From Candidatus Troglogloeales bacterium (GTDB lineage: Bacteria; Nitrospirota; Nitrospiria; SBBL01; SBBA01), in assembly GCA_005239925.1 (NCBI GenBank), contig SBBA01000010.1, positions 1 through 38,896 on the forward strand: 38,896 nucleotides of DNA, in the 5' to 3' direction. Each line of letters begins with the position of its first letter. Positions within the stretch are counted from its first letter, which is position 1. A program made the position numbers and the translations under genes. Shown here piece after piece: positions 30,782 to 38,896 of this stretch. The notes beneath the pieces are model-generated. The model searched no databases and was not told the DNA's origin. It worked only from the letters and a program-made list of their open reading frames with translations.

Positions 30782-30832
30782 ACAGCCTAAAGTCTACCGC
30801 AATCCAAACCCCACTTTGTGTTCCCAAACGAA
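30782..30832 (-). pseudogene. Second, shorter ccmF 5'-region fragment
   Basis: Minus strand VRLGTQSGVWIAVDFRL* matches the 29.3 kb fragment and ccmF VGLSTRNGVWVSVG. Confidence 0.78.
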
Positions 30833-30893
30833 CCCTTTTATAAAACCATGTTATATGATGTGGTTGAAAGTAGGCAAGAAAAGAGGCATCCCT

Positions 30894-32306
30894 TTACTTT
30901 TGCCATTTTTGAAGGGCAGTCTCCTCAAAAAACCGGACGAACATTTTTATTCCCCCTTCGGCTTGTCGCCAATCGAAATTCTCGTTGGGCGCATGATAGC
31001 CATGTTCCGGCAGACTTAAACCCAGAAAGGTGACAGGGACAGGCGCTCCATTTACTTTCAGATATTTTTGCAGGGTGGGTAAGGCGCCAATCGAGCCGCC
31101 TTCACGTATCCGCACGGGCATACGGCCAAACCCCGCTTGCATCGCCTTCTCTGCCATCTCCATCAAGGGACCAGAGGTTACGCCTTTAAAGGGAGAAAGC
31201 GTGGCGTTTTTTTTGACCGTAATATCTGTATTAATTGATTTGAGGTGTTTTTTTAAAAGATGAAAGATTTCATTCGGGTCTTGGTCGGGAACCAGACGCA
31301 TACTGATTTTGGCCTCGGCTGTCTGGGGCACAATGGTCTTAACACCTGCGCTCATGTGGCCTCCAACGATACCGTGCATTTCAAATGTCGGTTCGGCCCA
31401 GATACGCCGCATCAGATCAAGACGGTCGCGGCTTCGCATAGAGTGGAACTTGTGATCCCGCTTAAATCGGGACACCGAAAAGCCGCATTGCTCAAAGTCC
31501 GCCAGTTCTTTTTTAGTAGGGGGCTTTGCCTTTTTATAAAATCCGGGAATTAAGACCTCTCCGGTACGTGGGTTATGCAGGCGACAAACCGCGTCACATA
31601 GCTCACCAATGGCGTTTCGGGCTACGCCGCCTGTGAGACCGGAATGGCGATCTTCCTGGCCGGTTTTAAGGCGTAAGATAACACACAAAAGACCCCGAAG
31701 CCCTGTTGAAATAACCGGCTGCCGCGCCGATATCCATATGGTGTCGGAGACGACAATGCCATCGGTTTTTAAATCCGATTTTTTTGTTTTAACAAACGAT
31801 TCAAAGTTTCGGCTCCCAACCTCTTCTTCCATCTCCCAAATAAACCGGATATTCAGGGGGATTTTCTCTTGCGCCGCGAAAGAAGCGGCAAGGAACGCAG
31901 TGAGCGCAGGGCCTTTATCGTCGGTCGCGCCTCGTCCAAAATAACGATCCTTATCAATACGCAGGGTAAAAGGGTCCGAAGTCCATGACGATTCCGTGGC
32001 CGGTTGCACATCCAAATGGTTATAGACGGTAATGGTTGGATTATTTGGACTGGTATGGAAAAGGCCCACCACAACGGGGTTGCCATTGGTGGGAACAATT
32101 TTCGCCGTGCCTCCAGAAGTTTGAAAGAGGTTTTGGGCGTATTCCGCCATTTGGGTAAAGACGGACGGGTAAGGGGGATCAGCGCTCACCGTGGGAATCG
32201 CAACCATCTTGGAGAGGCCTGTGACAAAACGCTCCTTGTTGTCCTCGATAAAGCGGTTTAAACGGATGGAATCTTGTCCCTGTAGTGGAGGAGCTATCGA
32301 TGGCAT
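30894..32306 (-). CDS. M20-family dipeptidase/metallopeptidase
   Basis: 470 aa; YNHLDVQPA, YFGRGATDDKGPALTAF, WEMEEEVGSRNFE. Confidence 0.94.
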   Translation of the reverse strand: MPSIAPPLQGQDSIRLNRFIEDNKERFVTGLSKMVAIPTVSADPPYPSVFTQMAEYAQNLFQTSGGTAKIVPTNGNPVVVGLFHTSPNNPTITVYNHLDVQPATESSWTSDPFTLRIDKDRYFGRGATDDKGPALTAFLAASFAAQEKIPLNIRFIWEMEEEVGSRNFESFVKTKKSDLKTDGIVVSDTIWISARQPVISTGLRGLLCVILRLKTGQEDRHSGLTGGVARNAIGELCDAVCRLHNPRTGEVLIPGFYKKAKPPTKKELADFEQCGFSVSRFKRDHKFHSMRSRDRLDLMRRIWAEPTFEMHGIVGGHMSAGVKTIVPQTAEAKISMRLVPDQDPNEIFHLLKKHLKSINTDITVKKNATLSPFKGVTSGPLMEMAEKAMQAGFGRMPVRIREGGSIGALPTLQKYLKVNGAPVPVTFLGLSLPEHGYHAPNENFDWRQAEGGIKMFVRFFEETALQKWQK

Positions 32307-32311
32307 CGGCG

Positions 32312-32620
32312 TTATGGAATCTCGATATGAATATCCGAACCTTCTATCACAACCCTATATGTTTCCACGCCTCTGGGCGCGGGTGGCCCGTCGGCTTCGC
32401 CCGTTTTGATATTGAAGTTGGCCATGTGCCAGGGGCAAGTAACAATATCACCATTAATTTCACCTTCCGAAAGCGGGCCGCCGCGATGCGTACAGGTATC
32501 GCTAATGGCATAAAACGTGCCGTTTAAATTAAATACGGCAATCTTCTTTCCATTCAGATCAACCTGCTTTGCCGTTCCGGGTGCAATCTCTTTTGTTTCC
32601 GCTACTTTTATACTTGCCAT
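32312..32620 (-). CDS. Rieske [2Fe-2S] ferredoxin-like protein
   Basis: CTHRGGPL...CPWHMANFN Rieske cluster-binding boxes. Confidence 0.94.
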   Translation of the reverse strand: MASIKVAETKEIAPGTAKQVDLNGKKIAVFNLNGTFYAISDTCTHRGGPLSEGEINGDIVTCPWHMANFNIKTGEADGPPAPRGVETYRVVIEGSDIHIEIP

Positions 32621-32659
32621 AGAATAAACTCCTTTCTTGTGCTTACCCTGTTCTCCGGC

Positions 32660-32902
32660 TCATTCAACCCCTACCTGAACAAAGTTCTCATGCAACCCAA
32701 AGGCTATGCGCTGCGTATTTGAGTACCACATCAACCTGCTCACGCGCAACACCATCCCTCTCTCTGGTGCTGTCGCCAAGGCCAAAACCTGCCTTTCAAA
32801 CTCACCGACGGACCCCGAACCTCAACCGGGAAACCGCCCATCGTAGTCATTTAAAATCTCGTTGATCTCAGCCTCGATGGCGGGATGGTACTCCCCCCTC
32901 AT
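32660..32902 (-). pseudogene. Degenerate ParE/RelE-type toxin relic
   Basis: Minus strand MRGEYHPAIEAEINEILNDYDGRFPG*GSGSVGEFERQVLALATAPER...; ParE-like N-terminus with in-frame TGA and non-canonical tail. Confidence 0.72.
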
Positions 32903-33117
32903 CGGCGAAGCCTTGTCATCAACTACTCATGGGTTAACGAGCGCCCCCCCTGTTTCCCACTGACGATCTCGCCTTATTGCAACGGCCTCGGCATCATTGT
33001 CACCACAGGAATCTCGAATAAGTCCACTCAGCTCTCCCACAATAACTCCGCCAAGATCGCTTGTTCCTGCTGTGGTGGTAGACGCAGGGCCTTGGTTGCA
33101 ATTTGATCAATACGTAC
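32899..33117 (-). pseudogene. Degenerate addiction-module antitoxin relic (PF09720-like)
   Basis: Minus strand IDQIATKALRLPPQQEQAILAELLWES*, shifted frame DNDAEAVAIRRDRQWETGG, then RSLTHE*LMTRLRR* overlapping the ParE-like ATG. Confidence 0.68.
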
Positions 33118-33241
33118 AGATGTATTATAGTCCCTCAGACTTCCTAAAGGAAGAGGCCACCCATTTCCTCATCAGAAATCTGCCCGAACGCAACACAGAC
33201 AATATCAGGTTATGTTTGCTATAATACGGCCACATATCTAT

Positions 33242-33676
33242 ATGTCAGGTTCATTTGTAGAAAAAAAGTGGCAAACCAATATGGGCAAGGTGGCCTTTGC
33301 AAAGGGGTTTCCGGGCCGTCTGACTACATGGGAATCAGCAATCGGAAAAGCCATCGAGAAGGTCATCTCTTTTGAGAAAGGCCGGATCGGAATGGTGGTT
33401 TTCTCGGATGGGACGTTTATTACGATTCCATCACCAGACCCCCAACCGGCCGATTTAATCCGACTGCTGCTTTTGGCTAAACCTGATCTGGTGCAATTTT
33501 GGAAAGAGGCGTTTGATGATCTGGATCAATGGATTGCAATGGATCGTGAGATGCAGCGAAAGGCGCGACTGCAAAATATTATCGGGGCCATCGAAAATAA
33601 TATGCCCCACATCCCGGAATTAAAAGAGGCGTTAGAGGGGGTACTAAGAAAGTTTCCAGAAAACAGTACCCCATAG
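33242..33676 (+). CDS. Hypothetical protein
   Basis: MSGSFVEKKWQTNMGKVAFAKGFPGRLTTWESAIGKAIEKVISF...; family not recognised. ORF-track start is 33212. Confidence 0.55.
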   Translation: MSGSFVEKKWQTNMGKVAFAKGFPGRLTTWESAIGKAIEKVISFEKGRIGMVVFSDGTFITIPSPDPQPADLIRLLLLAKPDLVQFWKEAFDDLDQWIAMDREMQRKARLQNIIGAIENNMPHIPELKEALEGVLRKFPENSTP

Positions 33677-33694
33677 AAGCATCTTTAAAAGTCA

Positions 33695-33726
33695 CTGGAT
33701 TCCGGCTTAAACATTGCCGGAATGAC
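33695..33726 (+). repeat. Family B palindromic repeat copy 3
   Basis: CTGGATTCCGGCTTAAACATTGCCGGAATGAC, identical to 3892-3923. Confidence 0.88.
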
Positions 33727-33783
33727 GGCAACGTGATGTTTAAATGGTGAGACCTAATTCTATACCAAGCACACCACCCCTCC

Positions 33784-34236
33784 CTACTGCACTTGTAACG
33801 TCTTGAGAAGGTCTTTTTTCGGTAGGACGACACCTGCTTCCTTCATTTCGATGGGCATATAATCCTCCGAGTGCTTTGCCATAATCATCTTGGAATGGAA
33901 TGTTCGATCGGCATCCCAGAACCCCTCTACCACTGCGCCCTGGCCCTCTTTGAATAAATCCGGGGGAATCCCTTCGTAATCTACCAGAATGGTTTCCTTG
34001 CCGTCAGTCAGCGAAAAGCGCATCTGAAGGGTATTGGGCGTCATCTTGACGCTTTCTGCCACAACCATTCCGGCGACTCGAATCTTTTTCTTGTGATAAT
34101 CCGGGGATAATACCACCACCTCGGAAGGTGTAAAAAAATAGACAAGATTCTCGCCAAATTTACCAAAGATCAAATAACCAATCCCCAGCAAAATCACCAC
34201 AACACTAATAAAAATTCCACTCCTTTTTTTATTCAT
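33784..34236 (-). CDS. ccmE: Cytochrome c maturation heme chaperone CcmE
   Basis: VYFFTPSEV, VAGMVVAESV, MAKHSEDYMP (heme-binding His with HxxxY). Confidence 0.94.
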   Translation of the reverse strand: MNKKRSGIFISVVVILLGIGYLIFGKFGENLVYFFTPSEVVVLSPDYHKKKIRVAGMVVAESVKMTPNTLQMRFSLTDGKETILVDYEGIPPDLFKEGQGAVVEGFWDADRTFHSKMIMAKHSEDYMPIEMKEAGVVLPKKDLLKTLQVQ

Positions 34237-34261
34237 TATTGCCTTAATGCTCCTTTAAATC

Positions 34262-34303
34262 CATCCCCCCTGCCTCCTCTTGAGGGAAAGAGAGAAGGGG
34301 GCC
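34262..34303. repeat. G/C-rich palindromic repeat related to 18710-18748
   Basis: CCCCCCTGCCTCCTCTTGAGGGAAAGAGAGAAGGGGGCC. Confidence 0.45.
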
Positions 34304-34304
34304 G

Positions 34305-34832
34305 TTATTCTCCTTCACGGAGAACCGGTTGATAACCCCTTTCGTCCTTAATCTGGAGCGAAGTAATAATCATGCTCCGTTCCATAAAAAATAAAAACAG
34401 CCCCAACGGAATCAACGTGAGAAGATAGGCCGCCGTAACAAAATGAAAGTTCGGAACCAGCGAGAATTTTTGGGCCGATAATTCCATCTTGCCGGTATCC
34501 CATATTCCATGAATGACCAGCACCTTCATCTCACGCAGGTTCTCATAAGGCTTTCCCTGATGGCGCACGACAATAGAGGTCTCCCCTCCAGACGCACTGG
34601 AAATCTCAAACGTTGCCCCCTCTGCATTGGCCTGTAACGTTCCCGCCTTTACCCGTCCCAACACCCGAATCACCCCCTCCGGCCGTGCTATCATGAGCTG
34701 CTCCGGCGTCATGGCATACACCTCTTTGTAATAACGAACAACGGCCAGTCCAATTATGATACAAAGCAGGAGTAGGATCACACCCCATCGGATATTGATT
34801 TTCTTGAGGGACGCTCGTTCGCCTAGCTTCAT
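34305..34832 (-). CDS. CcmE-like OB-fold protein with C-terminal CcmD-like helix, at the ccmD position
   Basis: 175 aa; N-terminal TM, RPEGVIRVLGRVKAGTLQ...HGIWDTGKMELSAQKF, then NFHFVTAAYLLTLIPLGLFLFFMERS; start overlaps the ccmC stop by 4 nt. Confidence 0.6.
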   Translation of the reverse strand: MKLGERASLKKINIRWGVILLLLCIIIGLAVVRYYKEVYAMTPEQLMIARPEGVIRVLGRVKAGTLQANAEGATFEISSASGGETSIVVRHQGKPYENLREMKVLVIHGIWDTGKMELSAQKFSLVPNFHFVTAAYLLTLIPLGLFLFFMERSMIITSLQIKDERGYQPVLREGE

Positions 34833-35557
34833 GATAGGTCATCCCGCAGGCGGCGTTCCGGCTCGCTTAATAAGCCACCCTGTTTTGCCTCAAGAAGATG
34901 GCGCAGATAAAGCATTTGTGTTCGAATCGCCAACATATAAATAAAAAGAAGCGACATCCCAATGGACATGAGAATAAGCGGCGTCCGAATCTCAGGGGAG
35001 ATGCTGATACCGCGCACAGAAATGGACATCGGCTGATGCAGTGTTCGCCACCACTCCACTGAGAAATAAACAATCGGCAGGTCAATAAAACCGATAATGG
35101 CCAAGACAGCCGCATAAGTGGCCTCTTTTCGTGGATCATCAATCAAGGCTCGGAGCATTACATACCCGATCAGAATCAACAACAAAATGGCAAAGGAGAC
35201 CAGCCGGGGGTCCCATGTCCACCAGGTATTCCAGGTGGGTTTCGCCCAGATCGACCCCGTGACAAGAGCCACAAGTGTAAAGAAAACACCCACACCTGCT
35301 GCGGCATGGCAGAGATTGTCAACGACGGGGTCTTTCTTCCAGAGGTAAAAGAGCGACCCCAGAAAGAGCGTTGTATAGGCCAATAATGCACATTTTGCAA
35401 AGGGAACATGGACGTACATAATCCGAACCACCTCGCCCTGATAGTAGTCCGGAGGAGAGGCGATCAGCCCCATGTACAGCCCCGCAAAGATAAAGAGGGC
35501 GGCACAAAAACCGATCTTCTCTTCAAACCGTCGTAATATTTTTATTAGTTTATGCAT
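34829..35557 (-). CDS. ccmC: Heme exporter/handling protein CcmC
   Basis: MYVHVPFA, WAKPTWNTWWTWDPRLVSF, FIDLPIVYFSVEWWRTLHQP; likely ATG at 35557. Confidence 0.95.
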   Translation of the reverse strand: MHKLIKILRRFEEKIGFCAALFIFAGLYMGLIASPPDYYQGEVVRIMYVHVPFAKCALLAYTTLFLGSLFYLWKKDPVVDNLCHAAAGVGVFFTLVALVTGSIWAKPTWNTWWTWDPRLVSFAILLLILIGYVMLRALIDDPRKEATYAAVLAIIGFIDLPIVYFSVEWWRTLHQPMSISVRGISISPEIRTPLILMSIGMSLLFIYMLAIRTQMLYLRHLLEAKQGGLLSEPERRLRDDLS

Positions 35558-35583
35558 TACCGTAACCAGACTCTCTATGGGTG

Positions 35584-35699
35584 ACATCTACGTTTTTTGC
35601 GTAGATAATTTTCGTGTAATGACATCCACATGCACAGACCGACCGCAGGCGGCGTCCCGCCCAACGGGAGTGCTCCGCTCGCCTCCGCCCGTCGGCGGA
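35584..35699 (-). repeat. Family A repeat copy 3 (ccmB-ccmC gap)
   Basis: Reverse complement TCCGCCGACGGGCGGAGG...CTCCCGTTGGGCGGGACGCCGCCTGCGGTCGGTCTG...ATTACACGAAAATTATCTACGCAAAAAACGTAGATGTCA; starts at the ccmB TGA. Confidence 0.92.
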
Positions 35700-36377
35700 T
35701 CAATCATCCAGAATAAACTCAAACATCCAGAACGAGGCGATGGTCAGAACCAGGTCGAAGATCATTAAAAGCTCGATCCAATGGCGATAGAAAGAAAAAG
35801 GATCGCCAGAAAGCACGCCCTGCGTTGATTCAACGGCGCTGATAAAAACCGGTGCGGCCAGGGGGAATAACAACAATGGAAACATCACCTCCCTGGCTCG
35901 AATCTGCACGGTTAATGCAGAAAAGAGGGTTCCCAAGGCACAAAGGCCTACCGTTGCAGCCGTCATTACAAATAAAAGGGGCAACAATTTATCCAAAATA
36001 TCCAGATTAAAAAAGACAATAAACAGGGGAACCAGAATCAGTTCCACCATCAGCATAAGGCAAAGGTTGCCAATCAATTTCCCCAGATAGATGGCCCCTT
36101 TGGGGACCGGGGCAATCCGCAGATAGGAAAGACAGTCGTTGCTGGTTTCCGACAAGAACGACTTTCCTAGCCCCAGCACCGATGTAAAACCAAATGCCAC
36201 CCAGATAAGCCCAGGCATCAGGGCCAGCGTCATATCCCGATCCATTGAAAAGCTAAAGCTGAAAATGAGAATGACATTGAACGCGAAAAAAAACAAGGAG
36301 GAGATATTTTCACGGCTTCTCATCTCGGAGAGCAGGTCTTTCCAGACGATCCACTTAATGATATTAAAATAGGGCAT
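35700..36377 (-). CDS. ccmB: Heme exporter protein CcmB
   Basis: WIVWKDLLSEMRSRENISSLFFF...LGKSFLSETSNDCLSYLRIAPVPKGAIYLGK; start at 36377 overlaps the end of ccmA. Confidence 0.93.
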   Translation of the reverse strand: MPYFNIIKWIVWKDLLSEMRSRENISSLFFFAFNVILIFSFSFSMDRDMTLALMPGLIWVAFGFTSVLGLGKSFLSETSNDCLSYLRIAPVPKGAIYLGKLIGNLCLMLMVELILVPLFIVFFNLDILDKLLPLLFVMTAATVGLCALGTLFSALTVQIRAREVMFPLLLFPLAAPVFISAVESTQGVLSGDPFSFYRHWIELLMIFDLVLTIASFWMFEFILDD

Positions 36378-37047
36378 ACCCCAATTCCTTGACCGGAATC
36401 TCCCGTAACGTCTTATTATGTAAAATACCGGCGTGGCTTGCCACTTCGGCGGCCTTTGCACGATCATGGCTGCTCATCAAAACGGCCGTTCCTTTTTTAA
36501 GAAACTCACGAATACAATCGTTCATCATCTCCATCCCTTTTTCGTCGAGTGAGACGTAGGGTTCATCCAAGAGCAGAAGATTGGGGTTGGCCAAAAGCGC
36601 CTTGGCTAGGGCCAAACGCCTTTGCATCCCAGCCGATAAATACCGGCTCTTTTGTAACGCAAACGGGCCAATACCGACACGATCCAACACATCCCTGATC
36701 ATGCTGAATGACGGCGTCTCTCCACGAAGTCCCATCGTAAATTCAATATTCTCTGTAACTGTTAAGTCATCGTAAAGAAAAGTGCCATGCCCAATAAAAA
36801 AGAGGTAACGCCGCGCCTCCTCCCGACTCTGCTGGGTGTCCTTCCCCATGATCTCGATGGTCCCCGATGTCGGTTTGAGAAGTGTCGCCAGAATTTTCAT
36901 GAGGGTTGTCTTGCCCGCTCCATTGGGGCCAAACAGGACATAACAATCGCCCGGATTTAACGTCAAGGAAACATCCTTTAATACCTTATGATATCGGTAT
37001 GTATGGCTGATCTGGTATCCGAGAAGAGAAACCATGAGAAGGCTCAA
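36364..37047 (-). CDS. ccmA: Heme exporter ATP-binding protein CcmA
   Basis: GPNGAGKTTLMKILATLL, LSAGMQRRLALAKALL, LLLLDEPYVSLDEKG. Confidence 0.94.
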   Translation of the reverse strand: MSLLMVSLLGYQISHTYRYHKVLKDVSLTLNPGDCYVLFGPNGAGKTTLMKILATLLKPTSGTIEIMGKDTQQSREEARRYLFFIGHGTFLYDDLTVTENIEFTMGLRGETPSFSMIRDVLDRVGIGPFALQKSRYLSAGMQRRLALAKALLANPNLLLLDEPYVSLDEKGMEMMNDCIREFLKKGTAVLMSSHDRAKAAEVASHAGILHNKTLREIPVKELGYALF

Positions 37048-37136
37048 ACGTCATTCCCGAATACTTCTATCGGGAATCCAGCGGTTTGCTCCCAACGGCT
37101 CTGGATTCCGGCCTAAAGATTGCCGGAATGACGTTT
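37046..37136 (+). repeat. Family B palindromic repeat copy 4, with perfect 12-bp terminal inverted repeats
   Basis: AAACGTCATTCC (37046-37057) / GGAATGACGTTT (37125-37136); internal CTGGATTCCGGCCTAAAGATTGCCGG. Confidence 0.9.
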
Positions 37137-37216
37137 AAAAAATGCAACATGTCTGGCACAGGCTTAGTCGGGTGCGGTCAAATCCATGTTTTTAAAATAG
37201 AGAGGAACAACCCTTT

Positions 37217-37495
37217 TTAATGGTCCACGAGTTCTTTGAGTTCCTTCCCCGCTTTAAAGAAGGGAACTTTCTTCTCGGGAACAAGGACCTTCATTCCTGT
37301 CTTTGGATTTCGACCCTCTCGCTTTTTCCTGCTCCGTAAACGGAAACTCCCAAAACCCCGAATTTCGACCTTATCGCCGTCCTTCAAGGCGTCTTTAATA
37401 ATCTTTAAAATTTCCTTTACAACCACTTCAATCTCATCCTTCTTGAGTAGGGTGTATCGAAGTGACAGTTTTTCAATAAGTCCGGAGCGTGTCAT
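37217..37495 (-). CDS. HU/IHF-family DNA-binding protein (IHF beta-like)
   Basis: MTRSGLIEKLSLRY...DKVEIRGFGSFRLRSRKKREGRNPKTG. Confidence 0.93.
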   Translation of the reverse strand: MTRSGLIEKLSLRYTLLKKDEIEVVVKEILKIIKDALKDGDKVEIRGFGSFRLRSRKKREGRNPKTGMKVLVPEKKVPFFKAGKELKELVDH

Positions 37496-37496
37496 A

Positions 37497-38372
37497 TTAG
37501 AAGGATAAGAGATAGTGAAAGCCCATGGGCGAAAACGAAAAAGGGTTGCCTAAAAATTTACTCTGCAATGTCTCAAAAAAAGAAAAACCACGTTGCATTT
37601 CAATAATCTTTGGTTTCCCCTCGATACCGGCCAGTTGCGCGGTCTTTTCAACGGCGTCCTCAAGGTTGCCCAATCCATCCACGAGACCGACTTCCTTGGC
37701 CTGACGTCCCGTAAAAACACGCCCATCCGCCAAACTCTTTACCCCTTCAATTTCGAGTGAGCGCCCCTCCGCTACGGCTTCGATAAATTGATCGTGGATA
37801 TCATCCGAGACATTTTGCAATAGGAGTCTTTCTTCTTCTGTCATCTCGCGGAGAGGAGATCCCACGTCCTTATTTTTTCCCGACTTGATCACGACGCTCT
37901 GAATCCCGATTTTCTTAAGCAGTCCCTCGATATTGGATAGTTCCATAATCACGCCGAGGCTTCCCGTCAGCGTTCCGGGATTGGCCATAATAAAATCGGA
38001 GGCCGCGGCAATATAATATCCCCCGGAGGCGGCAACCGTGCCCATAGAGGTCACAATTTTTTTTGCCCCTGATTTTCGAATCTTTAAAACGGTATCATAA
38101 ATCTCCTGCGAGGGAACGACGGCGCCGCCGGGGCTATCAATTCGAAGCAGAATAGCCTTGATACGGTCATTATCCCGATACTGAGTCAGAAGATCAGTAA
38201 CCTCTTTGGCATCGGTAATGATCCCTTCAATTCGAATGAGGGCGATTTGATCCCCGCTGCCATCGAAATCGGGGTTAAACCCAACGCGGGCCATCCAGAA
38301 CATAAAGACAAAAAAGAGGGCCGAGAAAATCAGGAAGTAAAAGCTACCCATGAGGAGTGTTTTTCGTTCCAT
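37497..38372 (-). CDS. sppA: Signal peptide peptidase SppA
   Basis: RIDSPGGAVVPSQEIYDTV, GTVAASGGYYIAAASDFIMANPGTLTGSLGV. Confidence 0.95.
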   Translation of the reverse strand: MERKTLLMGSFYFLIFSALFFVFMFWMARVGFNPDFDGSGDQIALIRIEGIITDAKEVTDLLTQYRDNDRIKAILLRIDSPGGAVVPSQEIYDTVLKIRKSGAKKIVTSMGTVAASGGYYIAAASDFIMANPGTLTGSLGVIMELSNIEGLLKKIGIQSVVIKSGKNKDVGSPLREMTEEERLLLQNVSDDIHDQFIEAVAEGRSLEIEGVKSLADGRVFTGRQAKEVGLVDGLGNLEDAVEKTAQLAGIEGKPKIIEMQRGFSFFETLQSKFLGNPFSFSPMGFHYLLSF

Positions 38373-38387
38373 CGTGCTTTAGTCTTG

Positions 38388-38896
38388 TTACTGATCTACG
38401 TCTCGGAGTGAAAGGGCTATCTTCCGTTCCACAGAATCAAGGCGAATGACGCGTGCGTGAACCGTTTTGCCTACCGGATAGTGATCCGCTCCCCCATCGA
38501 CCTCACTGACATGAACCAACCCCTCGATTCCTTCTTCAAGTTCCACAAAAAAGCCGAAGTCGGTCTGTTTAGTAATTACGCCCTGTACAGAGGTTCCAAT
38601 GGGAAGCCGGGTGGAAATATCCTGCCAGGGATCGGTCGTTAACTGTTTGTAGCCTAGTGAAATACGTCCCTTTTCCCGATCCACCTTCAGAATAACGGCC
38701 TCAACGTCCTGACCCTTTTTAAAGACGTCAGAGGGGTGCTTAATATGGCGCGTCCACGAAATGTCGGAGACATGAATCAATCCGTCGACCCGTTCATCCA
38801 GGCCGACAAAAACACCAAAATCGGTAATACTTTTGACCTTACCGGAAATCGAGGTTCCGGGGGGATATTTCTCCTCCATCTGATCCCACGGATTGG
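38388..38896 (-). CDS. rpsA: 30S ribosomal protein S1, C-terminal fragment (runs off window end)
   Basis: Repeated S1 domains; NPWDQMEEKYPPGTSISGKVKSITDFGVFVGLDERVDGLIHVSD. Confidence 0.93.
   Translation of the reverse strand, partial: NPWDQMEEKYPPGTSISGKVKSITDFGVFVGLDERVDGLIHVSDISWTRHIKHPSDVFKKGQDVEAVILKVDREKGRISLGYKQLTTDPWQDISTRLPIGTSVQGVITKQTDFGFFVELEEGIEGLVHVSEVDGGADHYPVGKTVHARVIRLDSVERKIALSLRDVDQ

Larger units (their letters stand above)
29970..30832 (-). repeat. Near-tandem duplication block, copy 2
   Basis: Collinear copy of 28442-29305. Confidence 0.9.

Overview
The 38.9 kb window is bacterial chromosome. It has four parts. (1) A + strand translation/transcription block, tuf(3' end)-rpmG-tRNA-Trp-secE-nusG-rplKAJL-rpoBC (1-12.3 kb). 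(2) A lipoprotein-like gene, then a ybbP/ybbA//tesA-like ABC/esterase cluster split by toxin-antitoxin (TA) genes (12.6-19.5 kb). (3) An EVE-domain gene, gcvT-gcvPA-gcvPB without gcvH, and a coiled-coil protein (19.5-24.9 kb). (4) A cytochrome c maturation cluster, ccmA-B-C-(ccmD/E-like)-E ... ccmF, followed by rpsA-sppA-ihfB (24.9-38.9 kb, mostly - strand). The least ordinary signals are: (a) a ~115-bp repeat family (A) found in three operon-internal gaps (rplK/rplA, rpoB/rpoC, ccmB/ccmC), always co-oriented, starting at or near the upstream stop codon and ending 23-35 nt before the next start codon, with a terminal hairpin kept by G-U pairs in the divergent copy; (b) an exact 18-nt module from family A inserted inside a different palindromic repeat; (c) an accumulation of TA modules between ccmE and ccmF, with a ~0.86-kb near-tandem duplication (HicB-Phd-RelE) whose copies each carry a fragment of the ccmF 5' end, plus TA relics that the ORF track misses; (d) a partial tRNA-Trp duplication; (e) a brnTA module next to a decapitated higB. 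All calls are by eye from sequence. No database search or folding program was run.
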